Positions 8,662 to 17,500 of a DNA stretch of 64,000 nucleotides are shown here, piece after piece. Each line of letters begins with the position of its first letter. The stretch's first letter is position 1. The notes beneath the pieces are model-generated. The model was not told the DNA's origin. It did no database searches and saw only the letters and a program-made list of their open reading frames with translations. The position numbers were made by a program, and so were the translations under genes. Origin of the DNA: Pseudodesulfovibrio sp. (GTDB lineage Bacteria > Desulfobacterota > Desulfovibrionia > Desulfovibrionales > Desulfovibrionaceae); NCBI GenBank assembly GCA_016744135.1, contig JADGEX010000001.1, positions 186,001 to 250,000 on the forward strand, given 5' to 3'.

Positions 8662-11600
8662 GTGAGTTCCATGAAGCCGAAGTCCTTTGAAGAGGTTCTT
8701 GAAGAGGTCAAAGGGAAGCGTATACTTGTAGCCAACCGGGGTATCCCGGCTCGGCGCATTTGTCGCTCCATTACCGAAATGTTCAACGCGAAGGCGATTA
8801 TGACCGCCACAGATGTTGATAAAACCTCCCCCGCGACGTCGGGAGCCAATGAGCTGCTTATGCTTGGTTCCGACCCTCGTGCTTATCTCGATCTGGACCG
8901 AGTCATCCGTGAAGCCAAAGCTAAAGATGTTGTTGCCATTCATCCCGGTTGGGGATTTGGTGCGGAGGACGATTCTTTCCCTGCCAAATGCAAGGAAGCT
9001 GGGATTATCTTTATCGGCCCAGAGCAGGAGCCAATGCGCATCCTTGGTAACAAGGTTGCTGTCCGTAAGCTTGCCATTGAGCAAGGGGTACCAGTTGTTC
9101 CCGGTTCCGAAGGGGCTGTGTCCATTCCCGAGGCTCGAGAAATAGCCAAGGAAATCGGATTTCCCGTTATGCTCAAAGCTGAAGGCGGCGGTGGTGGCCG
9201 TGGTATTTACGAAGTCTATCAGGATGAAGATCTTGAAAACGCTTTTTCCAAAGCATCCGCACTGGCGCAAGCCTCGTTTGGCAATCCGCGTCTCTATGTT
9301 GAAAAATTGCTGACTTCTGTTCGTCATATTGAGATTCAGGTTATCTCTGATCAGTATGGCAATATTTTTTGTCTGGATGAACGAGATTGTTCAGTCCAGC
9401 GTAATCATCAGAAACTTATTGAGATCACTCCGTCTCCATGGCCCAAGTACACTGAGGAACTGCGTGCTCAGCTCAAGGAGTATTCAAGACGTCTTGTGTC
9501 GGCAGTAGGGTATTATTCTTTGGCCACCGTTGAATTCCTGGTGGATACTGATGGTGTTCCGTTCCTTATCGAAGTTAACACCCGTTTGCAGGTGGAACAC
9601 GGTATTACTGAATGCCGATACGGTATCGATTTGGTCGAAGAGCAGATTGCCATTGCTTTTGGCTCCAAACTGCGTCTGAATGAAAAAGATACCAAGCCTT
9701 ACCAGTGGGCCATGCAGTGTCGTATTAACTGCGAAGATCCTCAAAAGAATTTTGAACCCAACTCCGGTCGTATTACCCGATATGTTTCTCCGGGTGGTCA
9801 GGGTATTCGTATCGACTCCTGTATTGGTGATGGTTACCGTTTTCCGTCTAATTATGATTCCGCAGCTTCCCTGCTTATATCCTACGGTAACTCATGGAAC
9901 AAAGTCGTTGCCTTGATGAAGCGTTCCTTGCGCGAATATATGATTGGTGGGCTGAAAACGACGCTTCCATTCCATCGCAAGATTATTGATCAGAAGAAGT
10001 TTGTGGACGCTGATTATGATACTAATTTCGTGCGTCAGAATTATACTGAGCTTATGGACTATTCAGACCGTGAGCCTGATTTTCTTCGCATGATGAGGCT
10101 TGTTGCCGAGATTTCGGCCCTGGGTCACAACAAGTATGTTCAGTTGGGCGAATACCGTGGGCGTGAAGATAAACGGGTTGGTCGTTTCGAATTGGTCGAG
10201 CCTCCCGAAAGATCTACCGGGTTTGAATCCCATTTTTCACGGGAAATGGACCGGGATGCGATTCTCGATACACTGCGTACGGATCGTGAAAGCGGCATCG
10301 TTCATATGACGGATACCACCACGCGTGATATCACCCAGTCGAACAGTGGTAATCGCTTTCGTTTGGCCGAGGATCGTATTGTCGGCCCTTCGTTGGATAA
10401 ATGTGGTTTCTTCTCCCTTGAGAACGGTGGCGGAGCTCATTTCCATGTGGCTATGCTCGCGAACATGACTTACCCATTTGCCGAAGCGGCAGAATGGAAT
10501 AAATTCGCACCGAATACGCTCAAGCAAATTCTCGTTCGCTCTACTAATGTATTGGGTTATAAGCCCCAGCCGAAAAATGTCATGCGACTGACCGGCGAGA
10601 TGATCAATGAGCACTATGAAATTATTCGTTGCTTTGATTTCCTGAATCATGTTGAGAATATGCGGCCTTTTGCAGAGGTCGCCATGAATTCCACGCGTAA
10701 TATCTTTGAACCTGCCATTTCATTGTCTTGGGCCAAAGGCTTTGGCGTAGATCGGTACCTGCAGGTGACTGATTCCATCATCGCCATGTGCGCCGAGGCC
10801 GGTGGTGTCACCAAGAAGCAGGCCGAGAAGATGATTATTCTTGGTCTTAAGGATATGGCTGGCGTTTGTCCGCCCAGATTCATGCGAGAACTTATCTCCA
10901 CCATCCGAGCTAAGTACCCGGAATTGGTTATTCACAGCCATCGTCATTATACAGATGGGCTGTTTGTTCCCACCATGGGAGCAGCCGCTGAGGCTGGAGC
11001 ACATATTGTGGATGTGGCTATCGGTGCATCGGTGCGTTGGTACGGTCAGGGCGAAGTTCTGTCCACCGCCGCATATATTGAAGATGAGATCGGCCTGAAA
11101 ACGCATCTTGATAAGGAAATGATTCGGGCGACCAATTTCAAGCTCAAGCAGGTCATGCCATATTATGATCGTTATACCGCGCCGTATTTTCAGGGCATTG
11201 ATCATGATGTTGTTCGCCATGGTATGCCGGGCGGTGCAACTTCTTCGTCACAGGAAGGCGCTCTCAAGCAAGGGTACATCAAGCTCTTGCCTTATATGCT
11301 GAAGTTCCTTGAAGGAACCCGTAAAGTTGTTCGTTATCACGATGTTACTCCCGGTTCCCAGATTACCTGGAATACCGCCTTTTTGGCTGTAACTGGTGCA
11401 TACAAGCGGGGCGGAAGTCGTGAAGTACGGAGATTGCTGAATGTTTTGGATATCGTGACCCTGTGTAAGGAAGAAGAGCTTACCAGTCATGAGCGCGAAG
11501 CCAGACTCGCTCTGTATCGCGACTCCAACGATGCTTTTCGTAACCTGTTGCTCGGCAAATTTGGCAAACTGCCTCTCGGTTTCCCGGCAGATTGGGTTTA

Positions 11601-12372
11601 CCAGTCTGCGTTTGGTAAAGGGTGGGAGATTGCCATTAAGGAGCGCACTGAGGAATCTCCATTGACCACATTGGTCGATGTTGATTTGGACGCGGAAAGG
11701 CAAGCCTTGCAAACCCGTTTGCATCGGCAGCCTACAGAAGAAGAATTCGTTATGTATCTTAATCATCCCGGTGATGCTATTTCGACTATCGATTTCTGTG
11801 AGAAGTTCGGCAACATCAACAATCTGCCCGTCGATGTTTGGTTTGAAGGGTTGGAAAAGGGTGAAGTTCTGCATTTCCAGGGCAATTGCATGAAGCCTCA
11901 CCGGATGCGTATTTTGGATATCTCTGAGCCAGATGAGAACGGCATGGCCGTTGTCAGATATGTTCTCGATTCTGAAATTATGAGTCACCAGGTCAAGGTT
12001 GCTGAGCCGGATGTCGGTGGTAAGGAAGCGACAGAGATGGCTGACCCGACCAATGATTATCATGTCGGTTCGCCGAGTAACGGTGATTTGTGGGTGACGC
12101 ACGTTAGACCTGGCGACAAAGTTAAGGCGGGCGAAGAGCTCTTCAATATCTCCATCATGAAACAGGAGAAAGCCGTAACCGCAAAAGTAGACAGTACTGT
12201 CAGACGTGTTATCAAGTCCGCTAAATACACCGAGGATAAAAAGATGATTCCGGTGGTTGAAGGTGAATTGATTGTTGAACTTGGTCCTGAAGTCGGAGTC
12301 TGTCCGACGTGTAAGTTCGATGTCCCTGGCGAGGAGTGTAACTTCTGTCCGAACTGCGGTCAGAAAATTTAA
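8662..12372 (+). CDS. pyc: pyruvate carboxylase with C-terminal zinc ribbon
   Basis: This 1236-residue chain carries all activities of biotin-dependent pyruvate carboxylation (pyruvate + HCO3- + ATP to oxaloacetate). Residues about 10–480 are biotin carboxylase: KRILVANRGIPARRICR, AIHPGWGFGAE, the ATP-grasp loop GGGGGRGI and VNTRLQVEHGITE. Residues about 550–1050 are the carboxyltransferase, starting DTTTRDITQS. Residues about 1130–1210 are a biotinyl domain with MKQE where MKM is usual. It ends in a CxxC...CxxC zinc ribbon (CPTC ... CPNCGQ) that standard enzymes lack. AGGAG lies four bases before GTG 8662 and thirteen before ATG 8671, so either start is possible. The hairpin at 12449 ends the transcript. 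Confidence 0.9.
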   Translation: MSSMKPKSFEEVLEEVKGKRILVANRGIPARRICRSITEMFNAKAIMTATDVDKTSPATSGANELLMLGSDPRAYLDLDRVIREAKAKDVVAIHPGWGFGAEDDSFPAKCKEAGIIFIGPEQEPMRILGNKVAVRKLAIEQGVPVVPGSEGAVSIPEAREIAKEIGFPVMLKAEGGGGGRGIYEVYQDEDLENAFSKASALAQASFGNPRLYVEKLLTSVRHIEIQVISDQYGNIFCLDERDCSVQRNHQKLIEITPSPWPKYTEELRAQLKEYSRRLVSAVGYYSLATVEFLVDTDGVPFLIEVNTRLQVEHGITECRYGIDLVEEQIAIAFGSKLRLNEKDTKPYQWAMQCRINCEDPQKNFEPNSGRITRYVSPGGQGIRIDSCIGDGYRFPSNYDSAASLLISYGNSWNKVVALMKRSLREYMIGGLKTTLPFHRKIIDQKKFVDADYDTNFVRQNYTELMDYSDREPDFLRMMRLVAEISALGHNKYVQLGEYRGREDKRVGRFELVEPPERSTGFESHFSREMDRDAILDTLRTDRESGIVHMTDTTTRDITQSNSGNRFRLAEDRIVGPSLDKCGFFSLENGGGAHFHVAMLANMTYPFAEAAEWNKFAPNTLKQILVRSTNVLGYKPQPKNVMRLTGEMINEHYEIIRCFDFLNHVENMRPFAEVAMNSTRNIFEPAISLSWAKGFGVDRYLQVTDSIIAMCAEAGGVTKKQAEKMIILGLKDMAGVCPPRFMRELISTIRAKYPELVIHSHRHYTDGLFVPTMGAAAEAGAHIVDVAIGASVRWYGQGEVLSTAAYIEDEIGLKTHLDKEMIRATNFKLKQVMPYYDRYTAPYFQGIDHDVVRHGMPGGATSSSQEGALKQGYIKLLPYMLKFLEGTRKVVRYHDVTPGSQITWNTAFLAVTGAYKRGGSREVRRLLNVLDIVTLCKEEELTSHEREARLALYRDSNDAFRNLLLGKFGKLPLGFPADWVYQSAFGKGWEIAIKERTEESPLTTLVDVDLDAERQALQTRLHRQPTEEEFVMYLNHPGDAISTIDFCEKFGNINNLPVDVWFEGLEKGEVLHFQGNCMKPHRMRILDISEPDENGMAVVRYVLDSEIMSHQVKVAEPDVGGKEATEMADPTNDYHVGSPSNGDLWVTHVRPGDKVKAGEELFNISIMKQEKAVTAKVDSTVRRVIKSAKYTEDKKMIPVVEGELIVELGPEVGVCPTCKFDVPGEECNFCPNCGQKI

Positions 12373-12730
12373 GAAATTTGTTAAGTATAATAAATTGGTC
12401 TAGTTTATAAAATTAAGCTCGACGAAATGAGTATTGCGGTAATTTGTAGGCCGACGCGTAGTAACTACGCGTCGGCCTTGTTTTTTGGGGAAATTAGAGA
12501 TGTTGTTTCCCTGTGCTTTGAGTGTGAAAAATGATTTGATATACGGTTTTTTGGGCCAGTGGTCCAACCAATAGTTTCATTGACGAATAGGTCTGATACC
12601 CTGTAAGCGGGAACTCGAAGCTCAAGTCTTGATTGTTCTTTTTAGTATTAAATCTAAATAGTAGAAAGTTAGAGACCTCGGAGCGGAGAGAGAATCTTAT
12701 CCGTTTACCGCAGGGACTTTCCAGGAGGAA
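12373..12730. other. intergenic region pyc–ppsA
   Basis: These 358 bases hold a perfect terminator hairpin at 12449–12486 and then about 240 bases of leader before the PEP synthase gene. The leader has a few partly complementary stretches, but I could not recognise a riboswitch or a convincing -35/-10 pair in it. Confidence 0.6.
12449..12486 (+). terminator. rho-independent terminator after pyc
   Basis: Twelve- to thirteen-base arms (GGCCGACGCGTAG and CTACGCGTCGGCC) form a perfect hairpin followed by TTGTTTTTT. Confidence 0.95.
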
Positions 12731-15700
12731 ATGATGGCCAAGACCCAGAAAAAGCCCGCCGAAAAGGCATCTGCCAGCAAAGTTGGGGCGAAAACTGAGA
12801 GTCTCGAACAGAAGTTGGTCCTGAATGGGGCTGACATCAAGAAGATCGGTGAAGAAGCCGAACTTCTCGTAGGCGGAAAGAACTACAACACCGCCATCAT
12901 CAGCCAGGTTGCAGGGATCAGGGCTCCTGAATTCCGGGCGATCTCATCTCATGTCTTTCATCATATCCTCGATGAGACCAAGGTCAACGCCGCTGTTGTC
13001 CGCGCCACTGTGGACAAGGAATACAACAAGGTTGACTGGACCTCCGACGAAGTTAACGAAGACTCCGAATATTTACAGCAGTTTGTGCGTGATGTTGGCA
13101 AGAAGGTTCGTGAGCAGTCTGAAAAGCAGTCTGGAACCCCCATCAAGCTGCGCACCTTTATTAATAATGTTGTAGAAGGGTTTGCAACTTCTCCTGAAGG
13201 CATTGATCAGCTCCGCATGCGTTCGGTTCTGGTTCAGTCCGCTATTTTGTCCGTTGAAATTCCTGTCAAAATTGGCAAGGAAGTCATGGGCGCATATAAT
13301 TCTATATGTAAAGAAGCCGGTATGGATGATGTTCCTGTTGCCGTGCGTTCTTCCGCTGCCGGTGAAGATAGCCGCAAGAAGGCTTTTGCCGGATTGCAGG
13401 ATACCTATCTGAATATTGTTGGCGCTGATGAGTGCCTTGAAGCATACCATTGGGATTGCGCTTCCGCATACAATCTCCGTTCTATGACCTATCGCCGTGA
13501 GGCCATTCTTGATGCCATTACAAAGGCTGAGGAAACCGGTGATGTTGCCATTGCCGAACTCGCCAAGAAAGAGTGGGCTATTGAGCATACCTCTTTGTCT
13601 GTGTGCATTATGCGCATGATCAACCCGGTTATTTCGGGTACAGCGTTCAGTGCGGATACGGCCACAGGTTGCCGTGGTACTGATCGGAATGATCTAGTGT
13701 CCATTGATGCCAGTTACGGTTTAGGTGAGGCTGTTGTCGGCGGCATGGTTACTCCTGATAAATTTTATGTATTCCAGCGTGATGGTGGACGTGAAGTCGT
13801 CATTCGTTACATGGGCTGCAAAGAAAAGAAGATTATTTACAAGGAAGACGGCAGCGGGACCCAAGTGGTCAAGGTGCCTGAGAATGAAGTTTATCGATGG
13901 GCTCTTTCCATTGCGCAAGCTGAGGTGGTTGCGCAGGGTGTGCGAGCTATTTCCAAGGCGTATGGCGGCATGATCATGGACTCTGAGTTCTGCATCGACA
14001 AGTCTGATCGACTCTGGTTTGTTCAGGCTCGTCCCGAGACTCGTTGGAATGAGGACATCGAACAGCATCCTAATACAATCTTTATGCGTCGCCTTGAAGT
14101 TGATAAGAAGGCCATTGCTTCGGCCGAAGTCATTCTTGAGGGCAACGGTGCTTCCCGTGGAGCAGGACAGGGTACAGTCAAGTATCTTCGTTCCGCTCTT
14201 GAATTGAATAAAATCAACAAAGGCGACATCTTGGCCGCCGAGCGCACTGACCCGGACATGGTTCCCGGTATGCGTGTTGCATCCGCTATTCTCGCCGATG
14301 TCGGTGGTGACACGAGTCACGCAGCCATTACTTCTCGTGAATTGGGTATTCCGGCTATTATTGGTATCCAGCGTCTTGAGTCCTTGCGGTCTCTTGATGG
14401 GCAGCAGGTTACGGTCGATGGTTCCCGAGGTAAGGTTTACCGCGGAGAATTGCCACTGGTCGAAGTAGGCGGTGAAATTAATGTTGCAGAACTGCCTGCC
14501 ACCAAGACGAAAGTCGGTCTGATTTTGGCTGATGTCGGTCAGGCGTTGTTCCTGTCTCGTCTTCGTGATGTGCCTGATTTTGAGATCGGGTTGCTTCGTG
14601 CCGAGTTCATGCTTGGTAACATTGGTGTTCATCCTATGGCTCTTGAAGCTTATGACAAGGATGTTCTGAATGATCTGGTGGAAGAGAAAATCCAGCAGAT
14701 GGATATGCGGCTGACTAAAGTCATGAAAGAACAGCTTGCGTCTGGTTTGATTACTATGCCGCTCAAGCTTCGTGAATACGTTGGTCTTATTACCGGCCTG
14801 ACTTCTAAGATGGAAGCTTTGGCAGAGCAGGAAAGTGCACGCAGTACGGACGAAGTTCTGGCCATGCATCGTCGCTTACGCGAGATGGATCACAAGTTGG
14901 ATGATCACATTGCTTTGGCAACAGAACGGCTTGATATCCTTAAAACGTCCATTGACGCTGAAGCTCACGTTGCTGTGGTTCTTGGGTATCATGATATGCT
15001 GGAAACCATGCCGGAGATCCGGTCTGAGGCGTGGACCATACGCCAGCAGCATGAAAAAATTGTGGCTGAATATGTTGAACGGCTGAAAGATGAACCTGAA
15101 TTTTGTGCTTATCTCGACAAGATTATTAGTCTGCGAGAGGAAGTAGCCCTCAAGATGGGACTTAAGTCGGAGATGGATGAAGTGGCAACTTTGCCTGATC
15201 GCATTCGTCGTCTTCTCGAAACCCGAGGCTATACCACTGGTAAGGAAAATTACATTCAGACTTTGTCTCAGGGCTTGGCTCTTTTTGCCATGGCCTTTTA
15301 CGGCAGCAATATCGTTTACCGAACCACTGATTTCAAATCTAATGAATACCGGAACCTGCTTGGTGGGTTGTTGTTTGAAGCTCATGAAGACAACCCCATG
15401 ATCGGATATCGTGGTGTATCACGTAATATTCATGATTGGGAACTGGAAGCCTTCAAACTTGCACGTGGCATTTATGGCAGTAAAAATCTGTCTATCATGT
15501 TCCCGTTTGTTCGTACTTTGGAAGAAGCCCGCTCCATGAAACGGTATCTCAAGCAGGTGCATAATCTGGAATCCGGTAAGGATGATCTTAAAGTTATTCT
15601 TATGGCGGAAATTCCGAGTAACGCGATATTGTGCAAGGAATTCCTCAAGGAAGTTGACGGGTTCTCCATCGGGTCAAATGATATGACACAGATGGTGCTG

Positions 15701-16315
15701 GCCACTGATCGTGACAATGCGAGTTTGCAGCATATCTACGACGAGGAAGATCCTGCCGTTGTCTGGGCCATCCTGTCTGCCATTTTTGCTGGACAGAAAG
15801 TTGGCAAAAAGGTCGGTTTCTGCGGTCAGGGTGTATCTAACAGCGTCATCCTGCGCGGATTGGTTGCTATTGCCGGTATTGTTTCCGCTTCGGTGGTTCC
15901 TGATACCTATCATCAAACCAAGGTTGAAATGGCCGCTATCGAGTCTGAAAATATTAAGACTCGTGACTTGGGTGCTTGGCTTAAGATGCAGCATATGAAT
16001 AATCTTCAGGATTTGCTTGAAGCGAATAGCTACGGGCACATCTTGAAGAAGTATAAGTCTCCCGAAGACTTCATGGAATGGTATGAGGGCGAACTTGACC
16101 GTTTCGGTGAGCAGCTTCGAGACCACATTGAAACCCCCAAGGAAGAATTTTATCGTCAGGAGATGGAGCAATTCCGGGCCGTGTTCCATAAGCCAGTTAT
16201 CTATGCCAGTTGGGATTGGCATAATACTGTCACGGATGCTATGCGTCACGCTGGTTTTGAGTCCTTTGATGAACAAGAGGCTGCTCTTGAAGAGCAGCGT
16301 AAAAAGCAGTGGTAA
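12731..16315 (+). CDS. ppsA: phosphoenolpyruvate synthase (pyruvate, water dikinase)-type enzyme
   Basis: The chain is 1194 residues, about 400 longer than the E. coli enzyme. Two ATGs stand in tandem; AGGAGG is two bases before 12731 and five before 12734, so the second is the better start. The N-terminal nucleotide-binding domain has VPVAVRSSAAGEDSRKKAFA. The swivelling phosphohistidine domain has GGDTSHAAITSRELGIPA with the catalytic His near residue 530. The C-terminal PEP/pyruvate domain has SIGSNDMTQMVLATDRD and GFCGQGVS with the proton-donor Cys near residue 1034. The extra length is a mostly helical insert at about residues 640–850. It makes PEP from pyruvate and ATP, which fits with pyruvate carboxylase upstream for gluconeogenic growth. 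Confidence 0.87.
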   Translation: MMAKTQKKPAEKASASKVGAKTESLEQKLVLNGADIKKIGEEAELLVGGKNYNTAIISQVAGIRAPEFRAISSHVFHHILDETKVNAAVVRATVDKEYNKVDWTSDEVNEDSEYLQQFVRDVGKKVREQSEKQSGTPIKLRTFINNVVEGFATSPEGIDQLRMRSVLVQSAILSVEIPVKIGKEVMGAYNSICKEAGMDDVPVAVRSSAAGEDSRKKAFAGLQDTYLNIVGADECLEAYHWDCASAYNLRSMTYRREAILDAITKAEETGDVAIAELAKKEWAIEHTSLSVCIMRMINPVISGTAFSADTATGCRGTDRNDLVSIDASYGLGEAVVGGMVTPDKFYVFQRDGGREVVIRYMGCKEKKIIYKEDGSGTQVVKVPENEVYRWALSIAQAEVVAQGVRAISKAYGGMIMDSEFCIDKSDRLWFVQARPETRWNEDIEQHPNTIFMRRLEVDKKAIASAEVILEGNGASRGAGQGTVKYLRSALELNKINKGDILAAERTDPDMVPGMRVASAILADVGGDTSHAAITSRELGIPAIIGIQRLESLRSLDGQQVTVDGSRGKVYRGELPLVEVGGEINVAELPATKTKVGLILADVGQALFLSRLRDVPDFEIGLLRAEFMLGNIGVHPMALEAYDKDVLNDLVEEKIQQMDMRLTKVMKEQLASGLITMPLKLREYVGLITGLTSKMEALAEQESARSTDEVLAMHRRLREMDHKLDDHIALATERLDILKTSIDAEAHVAVVLGYHDMLETMPEIRSEAWTIRQQHEKIVAEYVERLKDEPEFCAYLDKIISLREEVALKMGLKSEMDEVATLPDRIRRLLETRGYTTGKENYIQTLSQGLALFAMAFYGSNIVYRTTDFKSNEYRNLLGGLLFEAHEDNPMIGYRGVSRNIHDWELEAFKLARGIYGSKNLSIMFPFVRTLEEARSMKRYLKQVHNLESGKDDLKVILMAEIPSNAILCKEFLKEVDGFSIGSNDMTQMVLATDRDNASLQHIYDEEDPAVVWAILSAIFAGQKVGKKVGFCGQGVSNSVILRGLVAIAGIVSASVVPDTYHQTKVEMAAIESENIKTRDLGAWLKMQHMNNLQDLLEANSYGHILKKYKSPEDFMEWYEGELDRFGEQLRDHIETPKEEFYRQEMEQFRAVFHKPVIYASWDWHNTVTDAMRHAGFESFDEQEAALEEQRKKQW

Positions 16316-16340
16316 CAGACTGTATTAAATAAAAACAGAA

Positions 16341-16373
16341 AAGGCCCCTGTCCGAAGACGGGGGCCTTTTTTT
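16341..16373 (+). terminator. rho-independent terminator after ppsA
   Basis: Arms AAGGCCCC(TGTC) and (GACG)GGGGCCTT with a short loop are followed by seven T. Confidence 0.95.
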
Positions 16374-16394
16374 ATCAAGTAAATTTGGTAATTG

Positions 16395-16688
16395 TCAGGC
16401 TATTTTGTCAGTAATGCTTCCGATCCCCGTATCCAGGGTAGAACTGATGGCTTGTTGAATATCGACATCTGTCCCGGTTGAGCTAAAATCTGTTCCGGCT
16501 CCAAAGAATTCTTCCGTTCTGGAGGCGACTTCTAATCCGGCGACGGCTTGTTCCATGGAATCCACGCCTCTCGCGTTCATGCCGGAAGCGATTATACTGC
16601 TTTCTTCGCCGACGGATTCTGGGCCTGATAGCATGTTGTCCATGGCAATGGACTGTACTGTGTCGGTTGAAATACTGATATCGGACAT
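16395..16688 (-). CDS. small acidic protein of unknown function, motility-linked
   Basis: I take ATG 16688 (97 residues), because GGAGGCTT lies just upstream and the longer frame runs back into the flaG end. The protein is rich in Ser, Thr, Gly and Asp/Glu with alternating Ile/Val (MSDISISTDTVQSIAMDN at the start, GIGSITDKIA at the end), and has no Cys, signal peptide or membrane segment. I do not recognise a family. It lies about 140 bases after flaG on the same strand, downstream of a sigma-28 promoter, so a flagellum- or motility-related role is plausible by context only. Confidence 0.55.
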   Translation of the reverse strand: MSDISISTDTVQSIAMDNMLSGPESVGEESSIIASGMNARGVDSMEQAVAGLEVASRTEEFFGAGTDFSSTGTDVDIQQAISSTLDTGIGSITDKIA

Positions 16689-16830
16689 GGAAGCCTCCGT
16701 TGTAATGGAATTCCTTGTCCTGAGTATGCCCCAGTCATTTGGGGGTTGCAAGTTCGTTAGAAAAAGAAAACGCCATAGGCGCCCCGACCTTTCGGTGGGG
16801 CGCGAAATATTGGCTTCAGCGTTTGAAAAA

Positions 16831-17223
16831 TTACGACACCGTGTCGAGGAATCCCTGTCCAAAATTCTTGAGCGACTGATTTAATTTAACTAAATCGTCG
16901 TCCGGGATTTTACGGATAGTTTTGCCGTCGGAATCAATGATTTCGACTTGTACAGTGTCATTCTCTTCAAGGATGTTGAATTTCAATTTGACGTCATTCG
17001 TTTCGAGATGTTTTTCAGCTTCGGCAATGAGTGCTTTGAGTTCATCCCTGGAGTGGGTGTTGGACTGCTTGTCCGCTTCGGAACTGTCGGTTCCATTAAC
17101 CGCATCAATACGTACTTCAGTTTTTTCATCCTGTGCCGGCGGCTTATCCACTGCCTTCGCTGAAGTTGCGTTCTCCGAACGTAACTCCTGCTTCACATCA
17201 ATACTGATTTCGGGGATATTCAT
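16831..17223 (-). CDS. flaG: FlaG family protein
   Basis: From ATG 17223 the protein has 130 residues. The first about 75 are low-complexity and charged. The last about 55 match the FlaG domain: LKFNILEENDTVQVEIIDSD followed by KTIRKIPDDDLVKLNQSL. FlaG proteins are small cytoplasmic or exported factors linked to flagellar filament length; the exact role differs between species. A sequence matching the sigma-28 consensus at every position lies at 17281–17307, about 60 bases before the start, as expected for a late flagellar gene. Confidence 0.85.
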   Translation of the reverse strand: MNIPEISIDVKQELRSENATSAKAVDKPPAQDEKTEVRIDAVNGTDSSEADKQSNTHSRDELKALIAEAEKHLETNDVKLKFNILEENDTVQVEIIDSDGKTIRKIPDDDLVKLNQSLKNFGQGFLDTVS

Positions 17224-17280
17224 GGTCTCCCTCCCTGGTGTTACACGAATCATCCCAACCTAACTTGCCTCTTACGTATG

Positions 17281-17307
17281 TTATCGGCAGAAACTGCGTT
17301 ATCTTTA
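17281..17307 (-). promoter_or_regulatory. sigma-28 (FliA) promoter for flaG
   Basis: On the minus strand TAAA (17307–17304) is followed by exactly 15 bases and GCCGATAA (17288–17281). This equals the sigma-28 consensus TAAA-N15-GCCGATAA at every position. Confidence 0.9.
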
Positions 17308-17351
17308 GAGAGAAAATTTCATGTCGTCCGTAAAGCGTTGTGTAGCAACAG

Positions 17352-17378
17352 TAAGGCAATAGCCGTTGACGCTGATAC
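17352..17378 (+). promoter_or_regulatory. sigma-28-like promoter for fapA–motA–motB–motB
   Basis: TAAG, 15 bases, then GCTGATAC departs from the sigma-28 consensus at three positions. It points toward fapA, whose start is about 120 bases downstream. It is weaker than the opposed promoter and could be chance. Confidence 0.45.
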
Positions 17379-17500
17379 AAATTTTGAATATGGTTCCTAT
17401 AAATCAAAAACCATGAAATATCAGACGGTTTGTTTAACAAATTTGTTCGTCGACTTGGTTATTTCATGAGATAACCCAAAAGTGTTACTCCAGAGTATTC

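Noticed and set aside
11248-12102. Minus-strand open frame (284 residues) within pyc
   Set aside because: Antisense shadow of the carboxyltransferase region with no ribosome site or domain.
13721-14869. Long minus-strand open frame (382 residues) within ppsA
   Set aside because: It is the antisense shadow of a gene with strong codon and motif evidence on the plus strand, and has no family motif.
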